Shown: one piece after another, positions 29,554-38,978 of the stretch
How the letters are laid out: the number at the start of each line of letters is the position of its first letter
How positions within the stretch are numbered: position 1 is the stretch's first letter
Assembly: GCA_963725425.1 (NCBI GenBank)
Contig: CAVRYJ010000009.1
Span: 1 to 64,000, forward strand
DNA from: Clostridium_I sp963725425
GTDB taxonomy: Bacteria; Bacillota; Clostridia; Clostridiales; Clostridiaceae
DNA: 64,000 nucleotides
Direction: 5' to 3'
Program-made: the position numbers and the translations under genes
The notes under the pieces: generated by a model
What the model was told of the DNA's origin: nothing
What the model saw: the letters and a program-made list of their open reading frames with translations, nothing else
The model's database searches: none

Positions 29554-30318
29554 TTAAATTAATTCTATATCATATTGTTGAAGAAGAGAAATGATAGTTT
29601 TGTTTGGTGAAACATCTGTAATGATGCTATTAAAATCCATTATATTTGAAAAGTTAAAAATTCCGTCCATACTAAATCTTTCATTTAATGCCATTAAATA
29701 TTTTTCTTTGGATATACTCATAATAGCTTTTTTAGTATTTGCATCCTCAGAGATACCAGAACTTATATTTCCATCGCTAAGATCTACTCCGCTACACCCT
29801 ATAAATGCTTTATTACAACGATAAAGTTTTATTTGTTCAATAGAATGAGAACCAATACTTCCACCTACAATTGTATTATAATCCCCACCTATAAAGATAA
29901 AATGTATATTGGAATCTACCGTAATCATTGATGATATTTCAAACATATTTGTAATTAAGGTCATAATTTTATTGCTTTTTATTAGTAGTTTTGCAATATC
30001 ATAGGAAATAGTTGATGCATCTAAAAAAATGGTATCATTCTCTTTTATTAGATTAAATGATTTGTTAGCAATAATTTCTTTTAATTCAGTATTTTTTTCT
30101 ACCCTGCTATAAAAACTTTCACTAACTACAATTGTACGTTTTATCTTTATAGCCCCACCATAAGTACGTTGAAGTAAATCTCTTTTTTCCAATACTTGAA
30201 GATCTTTTCTAATCATGCTTTCACTAACTTTAAATTGTATACTTAAATCTTTAACTAATACTTTTCCTTCTTTTTCTAGTATATCTAATATATATGTATA
30301 CCTTTCTTGAATAAACAT
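29554..30318 (-). CDS. DeoR family transcriptional regulator
   Basis: 254 residues from ATG 30318 (GGAGAA upstream); a longer in-frame extension to 30438 has no ribosome binding site. The HTH (RYTYILDILEKEGKVLVKDL and KVSESMIRKDLQVLE) is followed by a sugar-phosphate-sensing DeoRC domain (NDTIFLDASTISYDIAKLL, AFIGCSGVDLSDG). Divergent from a PTS IIAB gene, so it probably controls sugar uptake. Confidence 0.88.
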   Translation of the reverse strand: MFIQERYTYILDILEKEGKVLVKDLSIQFKVSESMIRKDLQVLEKRDLLQRTYGGAIKIKRTIVVSESFYSRVEKNTELKEIIANKSFNLIKENDTIFLDASTISYDIAKLLIKSNKIMTLITNMFEISSMITVDSNIHFIFIGGDYNTIVGGSIGSHSIEQIKLYRCNKAFIGCSGVDLSDGNISSGISEDANTKKAIMSISKEKYLMALNERFSMDGIFNFSNIMDFNSIITDVSPNKTIISLLQQYDIELI

Positions 30319-30493
30319 AATATTCTCCAATTCATTCTCTTTTAATCTCATTATAACAATAATAATATAATAATACAATAAATTATATTGACAAGTAGTA
30401 ATATATGTCCTAAAATGATAATAATCAGTATCAAACAATACCTAATGGTAATTGTGAAATATCCCTATAATTTCATTGAGGAGGAGAATAACT

Positions 30494-30583
30494 ATGCCAA
30501 TATTAGATTCTACAGAAATTAAACAATTAATTTTAGTTACAAGTTTTTCAAAACTTTTATATAAATTTTATTGTAATAAATAA
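30494..30583 (+). CDS. 29-codon ORF upstream of the PTS gene
   Basis: MPILDSTEIKQLILVTSFSK followed by LLYKFYCNK. It is preceded by a near-perfect GAGGAGGAG site at 8-bp spacing and lies 20 bp before the PTS gene. It may be a truncated gene or a translated leader. I do not recognise the sequence. Confidence 0.4.
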   Translation: MPILDSTEIKQLILVTSFSKLLYKFYCNK

Positions 30584-30602
30584 AAAATAGGGGGTATAAA
30601 AG

Positions 30603-31568
30603 ATGGTAGGAATTATTATTGCTAGTCATGGAGAATTTGCTAAAGGCATCTTGCAATCTGGTACGATGATTTTCGGGGAACAAGAAAACGTAAAAGCTGT
30701 CACGTTGATGCCTAGTGAAGGCCCTGATGATATTAATGCAAAAATGAAAGATACAATTGCATCCTTTGACAACCAAGATGAGGTTTTATTTTTAGTTGAT
30801 CTTTGGGGCGGTACACCATTCAATCAAGCGAATAGTCTATTTGAAGAACACAAAGACAAATGGGCAATCGTAGCTGGTATTAATCTGCCAATGTTAATTG
30901 AAGCTTATGCTTCACGTTCTTCAATGGAATCCGCACATGAAATTGCAGCTCATATTTTAAAAACAGTTAATGAAGGAGTTAAAGTTAAGCCTGAAGAATT
31001 AGAACCATCAAATAATGTTAAATTTTCTGCAACGACAGCTGTGCATGTACCTGGATCATTTGAATATGTTTTAGCTCGTATTGACTCTCGTTTACTTCAT
31101 GGACAAGTAGCGACTGCTTGGACAAAAGCTGTGCTACCTACAAGAATTATTGTCGTATCAGATGCAGTAGCCAAAAATGATCTTCGTAAGAATTTGATCC
31201 AACATGCTACTCCCCCTGGTGTTAAAGCTCATGTTGTTCCAATTAATCAAATGATTAAACTTGCAAAAAATGATCAACATTTTGGCGGACAACGTGCATT
31301 GCTTATTTTTGAAAATCCACAAGATGTACTTAGAGCGGTAGAAGGTGGAGTACCTTTGAAGACAATCAATGTTGGCTCTATGGCTCACTCTGCTGGTAAA
31401 GTTCAACCAAATAAAGTACTTGCTTTCAATCAAGACGATATTGATACCTTCAATAAACTTAAACAAGCTGGGCTTACTTTTGATGTTCGTAAAGTTCCAA
31501 ATGAATCAAAAGGAAATATGGACGAACTACTTAAAAAAGCACAAGAAGCATTAAATAAACTAAAATAA
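30603..31568 (+). CDS. manX: PTS mannose-family EIIAB component
   Basis: 321 residues. The EIIA domain carries the phospho-His near residue 9 (IIIASHGEFAKGI), with VDLWGGTPFNQA; an interdomain linker follows, then EIIB with its phospho-His in VLARIDSRLLHGQVAT and the motif FGGQRALLIFENPQDVL. It passes phosphate from HPr to a mannose/glucose-type permease. The membrane partners IIC and IID (ManY, ManZ) are absent here, so it is orphaned or works with partners elsewhere. The sequence strongly resembles lactic acid bacterial ManL/PtnAB (from memory), suggesting transfer. Confidence 0.9.
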   Translation: MVGIIIASHGEFAKGILQSGTMIFGEQENVKAVTLMPSEGPDDINAKMKDTIASFDNQDEVLFLVDLWGGTPFNQANSLFEEHKDKWAIVAGINLPMLIEAYASRSSMESAHEIAAHILKTVNEGVKVKPEELEPSNNVKFSATTAVHVPGSFEYVLARIDSRLLHGQVATAWTKAVLPTRIIVVSDAVAKNDLRKNLIQHATPPGVKAHVVPINQMIKLAKNDQHFGGQRALLIFENPQDVLRAVEGGVPLKTINVGSMAHSAGKVQPNKVLAFNQDDIDTFNKLKQAGLTFDVRKVPNESKGNMDELLKKAQEALNKLK

Positions 31569-31590
31569 TTTAACTATTTAATTTACACAT

Positions 31591-31617
31591 CCTGGGCCTT
31601 TTAACCTAGGCTTTTGT
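31591..31617 (+). terminator. Probable terminator of the PTS gene
   Basis: CCTGGG and CCTAGG pair imperfectly across CCTTTTAA, followed by CTTTTGTT. The remaining 31618-31878 holds no identified feature. Confidence 0.45.
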
Positions 31618-31878
31618 TAAAACATAAAGTAAGCAATGTACTGTTTATACTTACTAATACATATTGATATTGTGAATGTAACACAATAGTAATTGTGTGG
31701 ATTTCATTTTCTTTAATTTAGTGTATCAAATAACTATAGTATTCAGGCACATAAAAAAACATAAGAGAAACCCTTATAAATCGTTAGAAATAATCAATAA
31801 AAGTGTGCCAACTAGCTTGTATACTTTTATGAAACACTTTATAGTAAAATCATTGTAATTGTAAAGTGAGGAACTTAA

Positions 31879-32082
31879 ATGAATTATAAATATGAACGTA
31901 TAAGTACATTTCATCAAGATTTAGGAAGACAGGAATACATTATGGATAAATTGAACATACAGTTTGATTTGACATTTAGCGATAAATTAACATGTAAGAA
32001 TACTGAAAGACCGGAGCTGAAAAAACTTTTAGCAATATCTAAGGCTGAAGATAACATATATGGATACAAATATTTATGGTAA
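31879..32082 (+). pseudogene. Serine resolvase, N-terminal fragment
   Basis: MNYKYERISTFHQDLGRQEY keeps the catalytic Ser and the downstream Arg/Gln pattern of Tn3-type resolvases, and NTERPELKKLLAISKAED matches the next segment. After about 67 residues the frame ends and the rest is missing. Another frame at 32077-32241 (VIVTEVFRHVNNEIDKVGKS) is unrelated or unrecognised. Confidence 0.65.
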
Positions 32083-32528
32083 TCGTTACCGAGGTATTTA
32101 GACATGTCAATAATGAGATAGATAAAGTAGGCAAATCTATTAGTAATATAAAATCTGAAGCAGATGATTTATATTGGATAAACCATGTTCAGGAATTAGA
32201 GATCTTTAATAGAAAGCTTAAACCTGTAAAAGGTGGGATTTAATTTTCAACGCTATTAAGCCAAGCTTTAATTTCTTTCATCCTGAAAGAGTTTGCGTTC
32301 ATATTTACTACATAAGATTGGTGAATTCAACTTTGACTCTAAAATCACGGCATCATTGGATTCATTACGTCCACTTAATATTCCTAATCATTAACGTTGT
32401 TAAAATAGATGGGGATAGCTAACTTTAATGCTTAACGTTGTAAATCCGCATTTTGTTGGCGATACCCATATATGGGCTATATTTATATATTAATCTTAGC
32501 AGCAGTTATACCCTTAAGCCAGGATTAT
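32083..32528. other. Intergenic stretch, remnants only
   Basis: A short open stretch (to 32241) ending in NRKLKPVKGGI is not recognised. AACGTTGT recurs twice near 32395 and 32440. Nothing else is supported. Confidence 0.35.
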
Positions 32529-33567
32529 TTATTTGGCATTTAAACGTCCTTTTTCGTTTTTACTCATGGAAGAAGTACAGACAAATCCCAGTATTCCGAA
32601 AATTACGGATATCCACATAATGATAGAAAAGGCGGATAAAAAGGTCTTTTGTGAAGAAGCGCCATTACGGAAAATATGTTCGTATATCAAGTCGAACAGT
32701 GTGCCTCCGAGTGTAGACCCTAAAATCATTCCAATATTCCGGGCTGTTGACACCACGCCGGATGCGACGCCCTGATGAATCTGCGAAGTAGCACCCATAA
32801 TAGCCGAATTATTCGGGGCTGCGAAGATGCCAATTCCAAGACCTGTGCAGACCAGTCCAATGATGAGTAGAATGAACGCCGGTACCATAGTTAAGCGATT
32901 GCCTATGGAGGATGAATTGAGTAGCAATGTGACCGATGTTATGGCCACGGCAAAATATATTATCCCCCGAACATCAAACGATTTCCCAGACTTTACAGAC
33001 TCTTTTAAAATTACAAATATTCCTAAAATGAGTCCGGCAATACCGAAAGGAATCACAATCAAAAAGGCACTGTGCCAGCCAAATAATTGCGTCATGCTAC
33101 CACCAATCAGAGGGCCGAACGACAGACCAAGATAGGTCAACAGTGCCTGTATTCCTAGAATTTTCCCCCCTCTGTTCACTTGGAAATGTAGTGGTAAGTA
33201 TGGCTGGACCGACAGACATGATCATAGCTGAACCAAATCCCAATAGAGTTCTACCGATTAAAAGCGATATAAAATCTGAGGAACATCCGCAAATAAGTGC
33301 AGCACACGTGAAAAGAGCAAAACCAACTAGTAAAATGAACCGGTGACCCATAATGTCGGAAAGTCTTCCGAAGGGGATTAATGAAACGGTCATGACAATC
33401 AAGAAAATTAAAACAAGCCAGTCTGACTGCCCAGCCGAAATTTTCAGGGTCTGCCTGATTGCAGGCAATATGGTAGTGATCAGGCTTGAATTAAGTGAAG
33501 CAATAAATGTTCCGATACCTACGCAGGCAATTACAAGCCATTTGTGAGTACGCGATGAAGTTTTCAT
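32529..33567 (-). pseudogene. MFS drug-efflux protein (DHA2, EmrB/QacA type) with internal deletion and frameshift
   Basis: The N-terminal six helices are typical (FIASLNSSLITTILPAIRQT, DWLVLIFLIVMTVSLIPFGR, LSDIMGHR, GRTLLGFGSAM). The frame breaks at about 33170 in a G-run and continues GKILGIQALLTYLGLSFGPL, LIGGSMTQLFGWHSAFLIV. The text then jumps from LLLNSSSIGNR to LIIGLVCTGLGIGIFAAPNN, skipping about 100 residues (the usual helices 8-11). About 345 residues remain of the usual 450-480. The deletion, unlike the frameshift, is unlikely to be an error, so transport function is doubtful. Confidence 0.75.
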
Positions 33568-33718
33568 ATGAAGCCTTCTTTCAATAATTTTGATACTTTT
33601 GACTCTAGTGAACTACTACCACTTATAGAAGTGAATGGCTTCCTTTAATACTCGTTAACCTACAAGGGGTACGGCAACAATATGTGTAAAAAACAGCCGT
33701 AAGACAGTATTTTCTATT

Positions 33719-34009
33719 TTATTTATTTATTTTACTGTGTTCTTCTAATTCCATATTAATTAAATAATTCATCATATTACGATAAACTGTCTCTATTATA
33801 TTTGGGTTTAAATTATTGTCCTCTGCAAGTCTACGAACTTTTTCAATAATAATTTCTACTCGTTTGGGTGCTTTTACCTCTTCAGTGTCTTTTTTAAAGT
33901 TGGCTGCTTGTCTAACATAATAACTTCTTTTAGCAATCAACTTAACAATTTGATTATCAATTTCGTCTATATTCTCTCTTACCTCATTTAAATCTTTACA
34001 ATTAGTCAT
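33719..34009 (-). CDS. Chorismate mutase (AroQ class)
   Basis: 96 residues from ATG 34009 (GAGGAG upstream). The helical AroQ fold shows in LNEVRENIDEIDNQIVKLIA, KRSYYVRQAANFKK and VEIIIEKVRRLAEDN, including the Arg and Lys residues that bind chorismate. It makes prephenate. A second chorismate mutase domain is fused in pheA of the aro operon. Here, inside the island, it stands alone and has no aromatic-pathway neighbours. Confidence 0.85.
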   Translation of the reverse strand: MTNCKDLNEVRENIDEIDNQIVKLIAKRSYYVRQAANFKKDTEEVKAPKRVEIIIEKVRRLAEDNNLNPNIIETVYRNMMNYLINMELEEHSKINK

Positions 34010-34150
34010 TATTATTTCTCCTCTTCTACACATTTTTTACGATTATGAAGTAACTTCGAATGTTACTTCATTTTAAGTTATCTTGAACACCCCAATTAAA
34101 TTGTGATATACAAAATAATTTAAGCTACTGCGGAATTGTAATTTAATATA

Positions 34151-34804
34151 CTATTTTATTAAATTTTCACCTAGTTCAAATGCTTTTTGACAATCTAAAG
34201 GAAATTGGATTTTTCTATGATTTGCTTTTTCTTTTTCAGAAAAGTGTTCAGTTTCATATTTTGAGTAATCATCAAATTGATAAGTATTATTTGAAAACAT
34301 AACTAAAGGTTTTGTGAGTATGTTTCCAAGAAGACCATATATCTTTTTAAAAATTGCCAAATACCCCATTTCTCCCATTTTTTCTTTTGTCGTATTCATT
34401 GTACAAATGAATGCTGTTGGCATCCTCTTTGGTGCAATTGAAGAATAGTTCTTACCATATAGTAAATAAGGGAATAATAATCTTTCTAAAAACGACTGTA
34501 GTTGACCTGTTATATTACTCAAATATATTGGAGATCCAAATATAATTCCATCAGCTTGGGATACTTTTTCTAAAATTCCACTAATATCATCATTTATTGC
34601 ACGTTTCCCATAACTTTTTCCTCCAATTCTTTTGCAAGCAAAGCAACTTTTACATCCAGTATATTTGAAATCATATAAATTAATGATTTCAGTTTCAATT
34701 TCTTTACCTTTTGCTGATTCTTTTACTCCATCTAAAGCTTTTTTAAGTAATGTAGCTGTATTTCTATTTTTTCTTGGACTTCCGTTAATAGCATAAATTT
34801 TCAT
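34151..34804 (-). CDS. NAD(P)H-dependent FMN reductase, flavodoxin-like
   Basis: 217 residues. The FMN loop is MKIYAINGSPRKNRNTATLL, then a cysteine motif (YTGCKSCFACKRIGG) and the second flavin segment (ADGIIFGSPIYLSNITGQLQ). The family (NADPH-dependent FMN reductase/iron-sulfur flavoprotein) reduces flavins, quinones or nitro compounds. The gene is intact, unlike its relatives at 2970, 3471 and 49589. A start ribosome binding site (AGGAG) is present. Confidence 0.85.
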   Translation of the reverse strand: MKIYAINGSPRKNRNTATLLKKALDGVKESAKGKEIETEIINLYDFKYTGCKSCFACKRIGGKSYGKRAINDDISGILEKVSQADGIIFGSPIYLSNITGQLQSFLERLLFPYLLYGKNYSSIAPKRMPTAFICTMNTTKEKMGEMGYLAIFKKIYGLLGNILTKPLVMFSNNTYQFDDYSKYETEHFSEKEKANHRKIQFPLDCQKAFELGENLIK

Positions 34805-34830
34805 AGTATCACTCCTCTTTCTATTTATGG

Positions 34831-36725
34831 TAGGGGCTGTTGCATTAGCGATTTTTAAAATCGCTATGAACAGCCCTTTTTCTATACTATATTTTTGATT
34901 TTAGGATTGATTTTATATTTTTATTAATTGATATGGAAAAAAGGGTATACAAAATAGAAGGTATTTTTTACCCATTTTTTGATTTTTGAAATTATAAAGT
35001 TTACGCTGTTTTTAATGGAAAAACATAAGAACCACAACGTCCATTTTGTATTTTATTGTGTAGCTTATTTACGTTATGTGAAATCCCTAACAAGATGCAT
35101 TCCGCCAGTATGTTTTGCTTTCCACGACACAAGAAACGCCTGAATCCCATGTCTTGTTTTACTTCACCAAAAGCACCTTCAGACTGAATACTTCGATTCA
35201 TTCTTAGTTCAGTTCCTTCATCACTAATAATTCTTTCTAATGATTTCTGCCGTTTTTCCTGAAACAACTTAGAGATTTCCAAATGCTTTGTGCGTTCTTC
35301 TAATGGAGTTTTACAAATTTTGCCTTTAATGCATTTTGATTTCAATTGACAGTTACTACAGTCTTCACAGGTGTAACATGTTTTTTCACTTACATATCCG
35401 GTTTTGCTTTTTGTGTTTTTAATACCTGATACTTTTAACTTTTTCCCATTGCTACAAACATACATATCTTCAGCTGGTTTATAAATCATATTTTCCTTCC
35501 TACTAATATCTGTCTTATACTTTCGTGTTTTACTGATTTCATAATTTGAAGGCTTGATGAATGCTAGCTGTTGATTATTTTCCAAATACAAATAATTTTC
35601 TTCACTTTCATATCCAGAATCTGCAATGATTCTTTTGTAAATCCGGTTCTGTTTTTCCCGTAGGGCGAGTAAAAATGGAATTAGCATAGTAGTATCTGTA
35701 CACTGTGGTCCAGCTGTAACACAAACAACATATTCTGCATCCGTTCCAAACTGGACATTATAGGCAGGTTTTAGCTGGCCATTTTTCATAGCATCTTCTT
35801 TCATCCTCATAAATGTAGCATCATGATCTGTTTTTGAAAAGCTATTTCTATTGCCCATGATATGAATGTACTGATTATACTGTTTCAATTTTGTAATGTA
35901 CTTATCAAGCTGCTCTAATGTTTTTTGAATTAAACTTTTTCGTTTACCACAACCATGGACAAAAACTATACATTCTTCTTTCTGTATCTTCTTAAGTTTT
36001 TTACGAAGTTTATTTAGGTGATAAATTTTAATTTCACTTTTATATAAAATTTTAATTCCAAAATCTTTTTCAGCTTGCAAAATAAATGCAGGAATTTTAT
36101 CCATGAGTTTTTTCTGATTTTTAGTAACTGATTTTTTCCAGACGAAGGTGTACTTGTTGGCTGCCGCCTCAATCTTTGTACCGTCAATGAACAGATTTTC
36201 TAGAGAAAGCTCTCCGTTATCTGCCAGAAAGTCTGTCATTTGTGTTAAAAGTTCTTCAGCAACTGGTGCAAAATGAAGGCTACGAAATCTAGCTATAGTT
36301 GAATAAACTGGCGCTGACGCACTTTCTAAAAGATACATGAAATTAATATCTCGCTTGCATGCACTTGCAATTTTACGTGAAGCATAATAATGGTTCATGT
36401 ACGCATATAACATAATCTTAAGCATCTGCCTTGGGGTTGGCTGATTTTTCCTTATACGGAAATAAGTCTGGTATAATTCTCTTAAATCCATCTCCTCTAC
36501 AACCTGACTTAGTAACCTCACAGAATCATCTTTAGGAATCATGTATTCAGTATTTATTGGCAGTTTTAATTGATAAAAACTGTCATGAATGGTATAATTT
36601 TTGTGTGTTAAATTGTTCATTTTCATAAATATATTTTACACCTTTTCCCTAACTTTTTTAAGCTAGGGAATTGTTTTTTTTATAAAAAAAACTGCTACAC
36701 TAATTTCTTAGTGCAACAGCCCCTA
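34831..36725 (-). mobile_element. IS1182-family insertion sequence
   Basis: 1.9 kb. Terminal inverted repeats are TAGGGGCTGTTGCATTAG (34831-34848) and, inverted, TAGGGGCTGTTGCACTAAG (36707-36725). The left end folds further into a hairpin with AACAGCCC at 34871-34878. The transposase is intact, so this copy may be active. Confidence 0.9.
35001..36626 (-). CDS. IS1182-family transposase
   Basis: 541 residues, full length for the family. The N-terminal DUF772-like domain (LYQTYFRIRKNQPTPRQMLK) is followed by the first Asp in ENLFIDGTKIEAAANKYTF, the second in RIIADSGYESEENY, a cysteine-rich insert (CYTCEDCSNCQLKSKC) and Glu in RSIQSEGAFGEVKQDMGF. It moves the flanking element by the cut-and-paste DDE mechanism. 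No frame breaks are seen. Confidence 0.93.
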   Translation of the reverse strand: MKMNNLTHKNYTIHDSFYQLKLPINTEYMIPKDDSVRLLSQVVEEMDLRELYQTYFRIRKNQPTPRQMLKIMLYAYMNHYYASRKIASACKRDINFMYLLESASAPVYSTIARFRSLHFAPVAEELLTQMTDFLADNGELSLENLFIDGTKIEAAANKYTFVWKKSVTKNQKKLMDKIPAFILQAEKDFGIKILYKSEIKIYHLNKLRKKLKKIQKEECIVFVHGCGKRKSLIQKTLEQLDKYITKLKQYNQYIHIMGNRNSFSKTDHDATFMRMKEDAMKNGQLKPAYNVQFGTDAEYVVCVTAGPQCTDTTMLIPFLLALREKQNRIYKRIIADSGYESEENYLYLENNQQLAFIKPSNYEISKTRKYKTDISRKENMIYKPAEDMYVCSNGKKLKVSGIKNTKSKTGYVSEKTCYTCEDCSNCQLKSKCIKGKICKTPLEERTKHLEISKLFQEKRQKSLERIISDEGTELRMNRSIQSEGAFGEVKQDMGFRRFLCRGKQNILAECILLGISHNVNKLHNKIQNGRCGSYVFPLKTA

Positions 36726-36768
36726 CTTATTTAATCTTTATTTTTAACCTGTTTTAAATTATAGAAGA

Positions 36769-37942
36769 TTATATAGATTCATCTAAAACTATTTCATTTG
36801 GCGATATGTTTGAAAGTATCACAGCAATTACAACTGCAATTGCAACTCCTAGAGAACCACTCCAAGTAATTGAAGCTAATGACACATGACCTACCATTAC
36901 ACCTCCTATAGCAGCACCTGTAGCCATGGCTAATTGCATCATAGATTGATTTAACCCTAACAAAATTCCAGATGATTCAGGTTCAATTGTTGCTAAGTTA
37001 TATTGTTGCGTTGGTCCAGATGTCCATGCTGAGAAGGACCATAATGTAAGTACAACCAAAACTCCAACTAGTGAATTAGTCACTAAAGATAACAAAATAA
37101 GCATAAAAGTATGCAATATCATGCCACCAATTAATGTAAAAGTCACACCCCAGCGATCAGTACTATACCCACCAAATTTAGATCCAATCAGGCTTGCAAC
37201 TCCGAAAATAAGCAAAGTTGTACTAAGTAGATTTTCGCTTATATGTGAAACAGTGAGTAGATAAGGTGCTAGATAGGTATACGCAATTGAATATCCCCCA
37301 AGCCAAAAAAATGTAATTGCTAATCCAAGAGCCACTTTTTTATGTTTTAAGAGACCAAGTTGCTGAAAAAGAGATACTGGCTTATCTCCTTTTGTATTTG
37401 GGATAGTAGAAAATATGACAATTGATACGATAAGTCCCAATAAAGCAATTGCTCCAAATACAGATTTCCAACCTAATATATTAGAGACAACTCTTCCAAT
37501 AGGCACGCCAATAATTAATGATGCTGTGAAACCCATAATCACTGTTGCAATAGAACTTGCTTGTTTACCAGCAGGAGCGATTTTATCCGCAATATTAAGC
37601 GCAGTAACAACCACCATTCCTGCACCAAGTGCCATTACAATACGTGCAACAATAAACAATTTATAACCAGGTAATACAAATGCTAAGATATTGCCTAGTG
37701 TAAATAAACCTAATGAGTACATAATTAGCTTTTTCCTATCCATACTTGCTGTGAAAGCCATAAGAATTGGTGTGCAAATAGCGTACACAAGTGAAAAAAT
37801 TGTAATAAGTAGTCCCGCCGCCGCCATAGTGATACCAAATGAACTTGAAATCTTATCTAGAGATGCCTGATATTATATATTCAGATGTTCCTACTAAAAA
37901 ACTAGTAATTGCTAAGATATAAATTTTAAAATTGTTAGACAA
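36769..37942 (-). CDS. MFS transporter (DHA1, AraJ/CmlA-like), one frameshift
   Basis: From a TTG start at 37942 with AAGGAG: SNNFKIYILAITSFLVGTSE, YIISGI, then a frame change at about 37865 to LDKISSSFGITMAAAGLLIT. The rest is a regular 12-helix exporter, with the DRKK loop between helices 2 and 3 and LFIVARIVMALGAGMVVVTA in helix 4. Joined length is about 390 residues. It is downstream of an ArsR regulator on the same strand, separated by a terminator and a large palindrome. It is likely a drug or metabolite exporter; the substrate is unknown. Confidence 0.85.
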
Positions 37943-37985
37943 AATACTTCACTCCTTAAATATATTTATTGATCTACATGTTGTT

Positions 37986-38017
37986 ATATATCTATATATC
38001 ACAATATATAGATATAT
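37986..38017. promoter_or_regulatory. 14-bp inverted repeat, candidate ArsR operator
   Basis: ATATATCTATATAT (37986-37999) and its perfect reverse complement (38004-38017) are separated by CACA, just upstream of the MFS gene. Confidence 0.65.
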
Positions 38018-38023
38018 CATGAT

Positions 38024-38064
38024 AATAAGAAACTGAATTCATAAAAAGGATTCAGTTTCTTATT
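38024..38064. terminator. Terminator after the ArsR gene
   Basis: AATAAGAAACTGAAT and ATTCAGTTTCTTATT form a 15-bp stem directly at the arsR-type gene's stop codon. Confidence 0.75.
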
Positions 38065-38367
38065 TTATATTTCTTTTTTAATAAGGTCAGAAATTTTACT
38101 AATAGCATCTTCATCTCTTTTATAACAAGTATACTTTCCTATTCGTTCTGTTTTAATTAATCCAGCACGTAAAAGTATAGAGAGATATTGCGAAGCAGTG
38201 GATTGAGTCATTTTTAATTTCTGTGTAATTTGGTTAACACAGACCCCTTTTTCTCTCATATCAACTCCTTCATAGGTTTTAAAATGACGCTCAGGATCTT
38301 TAAGCCATTGCAAAATTTGCAATCTTGATTCATTAGATAATGCTTTAAAAACTTCAATTGGTTCCAT
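38065..38367 (-). CDS. ArsR family transcriptional regulator
   Basis: 100 residues. Winged helix: EVFKALSNESRLQILQWLKD, GVCVNQITQKLKMTQSTASQ, YLSILLRAGLIKTERIGKYT. The recognition helix reads TQSTASQYLSIL. The classic metal box ELCVCDL is absent (MREKGVCVNQI instead), so metal sensing is not assured. Probable regulator of the downstream MFS gene. Confidence 0.88.
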   Translation of the reverse strand: MEPIEVFKALSNESRLQILQWLKDPERHFKTYEGVDMREKGVCVNQITQKLKMTQSTASQYLSILLRAGLIKTERIGKYTCYKRDEDAISKISDLIKKEI

Positions 38368-38377
38368 ATAAGAAATT

Positions 38378-38397
38378 ATATCATTAAATAACGATAT
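38378..38397. promoter_or_regulatory. Palindrome upstream of the ArsR gene
   Basis: ATATC..TTA/TAA..GATAT over 20 bp, 11 bp upstream of the start codon. It resembles the ATATC-rich inverted repeat at 37986-38017, suggesting autoregulation. Confidence 0.5.
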
Positions 38398-38547
38398 GTC
38401 AATATGTTTTAAAACAAACTATAATTTTAAACGTTTTTAACCCCATTTTTAAACCTTCGTTTTGATGCTGTTTTGCTTTGTTACTAATATAAATTTTATT
38501 TATAAATTTATATGCAAGCTATACCCCAAGAATACTGATGAGCATGA

Positions 38548-38586
38548 AGGATTTTTGCTATCACTCAGTGTGATAGCAAAAATCCT
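38548..38586. repeat. Perfect 17-bp stem, 5-nt loop hairpin near the island's right end
   Basis: AGGATTTTTGCTATCAC (38548-38564) and its perfect complement (38570-38586). No T-tract follows on either strand. The rest of 38398-38978 contains no gene that I can support. Confidence 0.7.
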
Positions 38587-38978
38587 AGCAAAACTGTGAT
38601 ATCATAATTCAGTGTTTTTTCGTAGGTTTTTCTTATTCTATTTTCAATTTCCGTATGTTTTCCGTGCCATATTTTAAATGCTTCCGTATTTCCTTTGTAT
38701 ACTAGAAATATATACATTATTAAAATATTAGAAGAATTTTTTTGCCTTGGCTGCTATTTTTTAGAGCCACTAAATTATATAACTTTAGTATAGTGTTTTG
38801 CTTCTCTTTGTCCGGCAACTTTTTAAGTATAACCGATACCGGAAAGAAATGAGATATATCGAGCGTTTACCCTTGAATATGCCCTAACAAATGATTATAA
38901 TCCACCTAGCACCCCACAATTATACTCACTTAGTAGGGTAATTTGGATACTTTTAGTGAAATATTTATAAAATTATAT

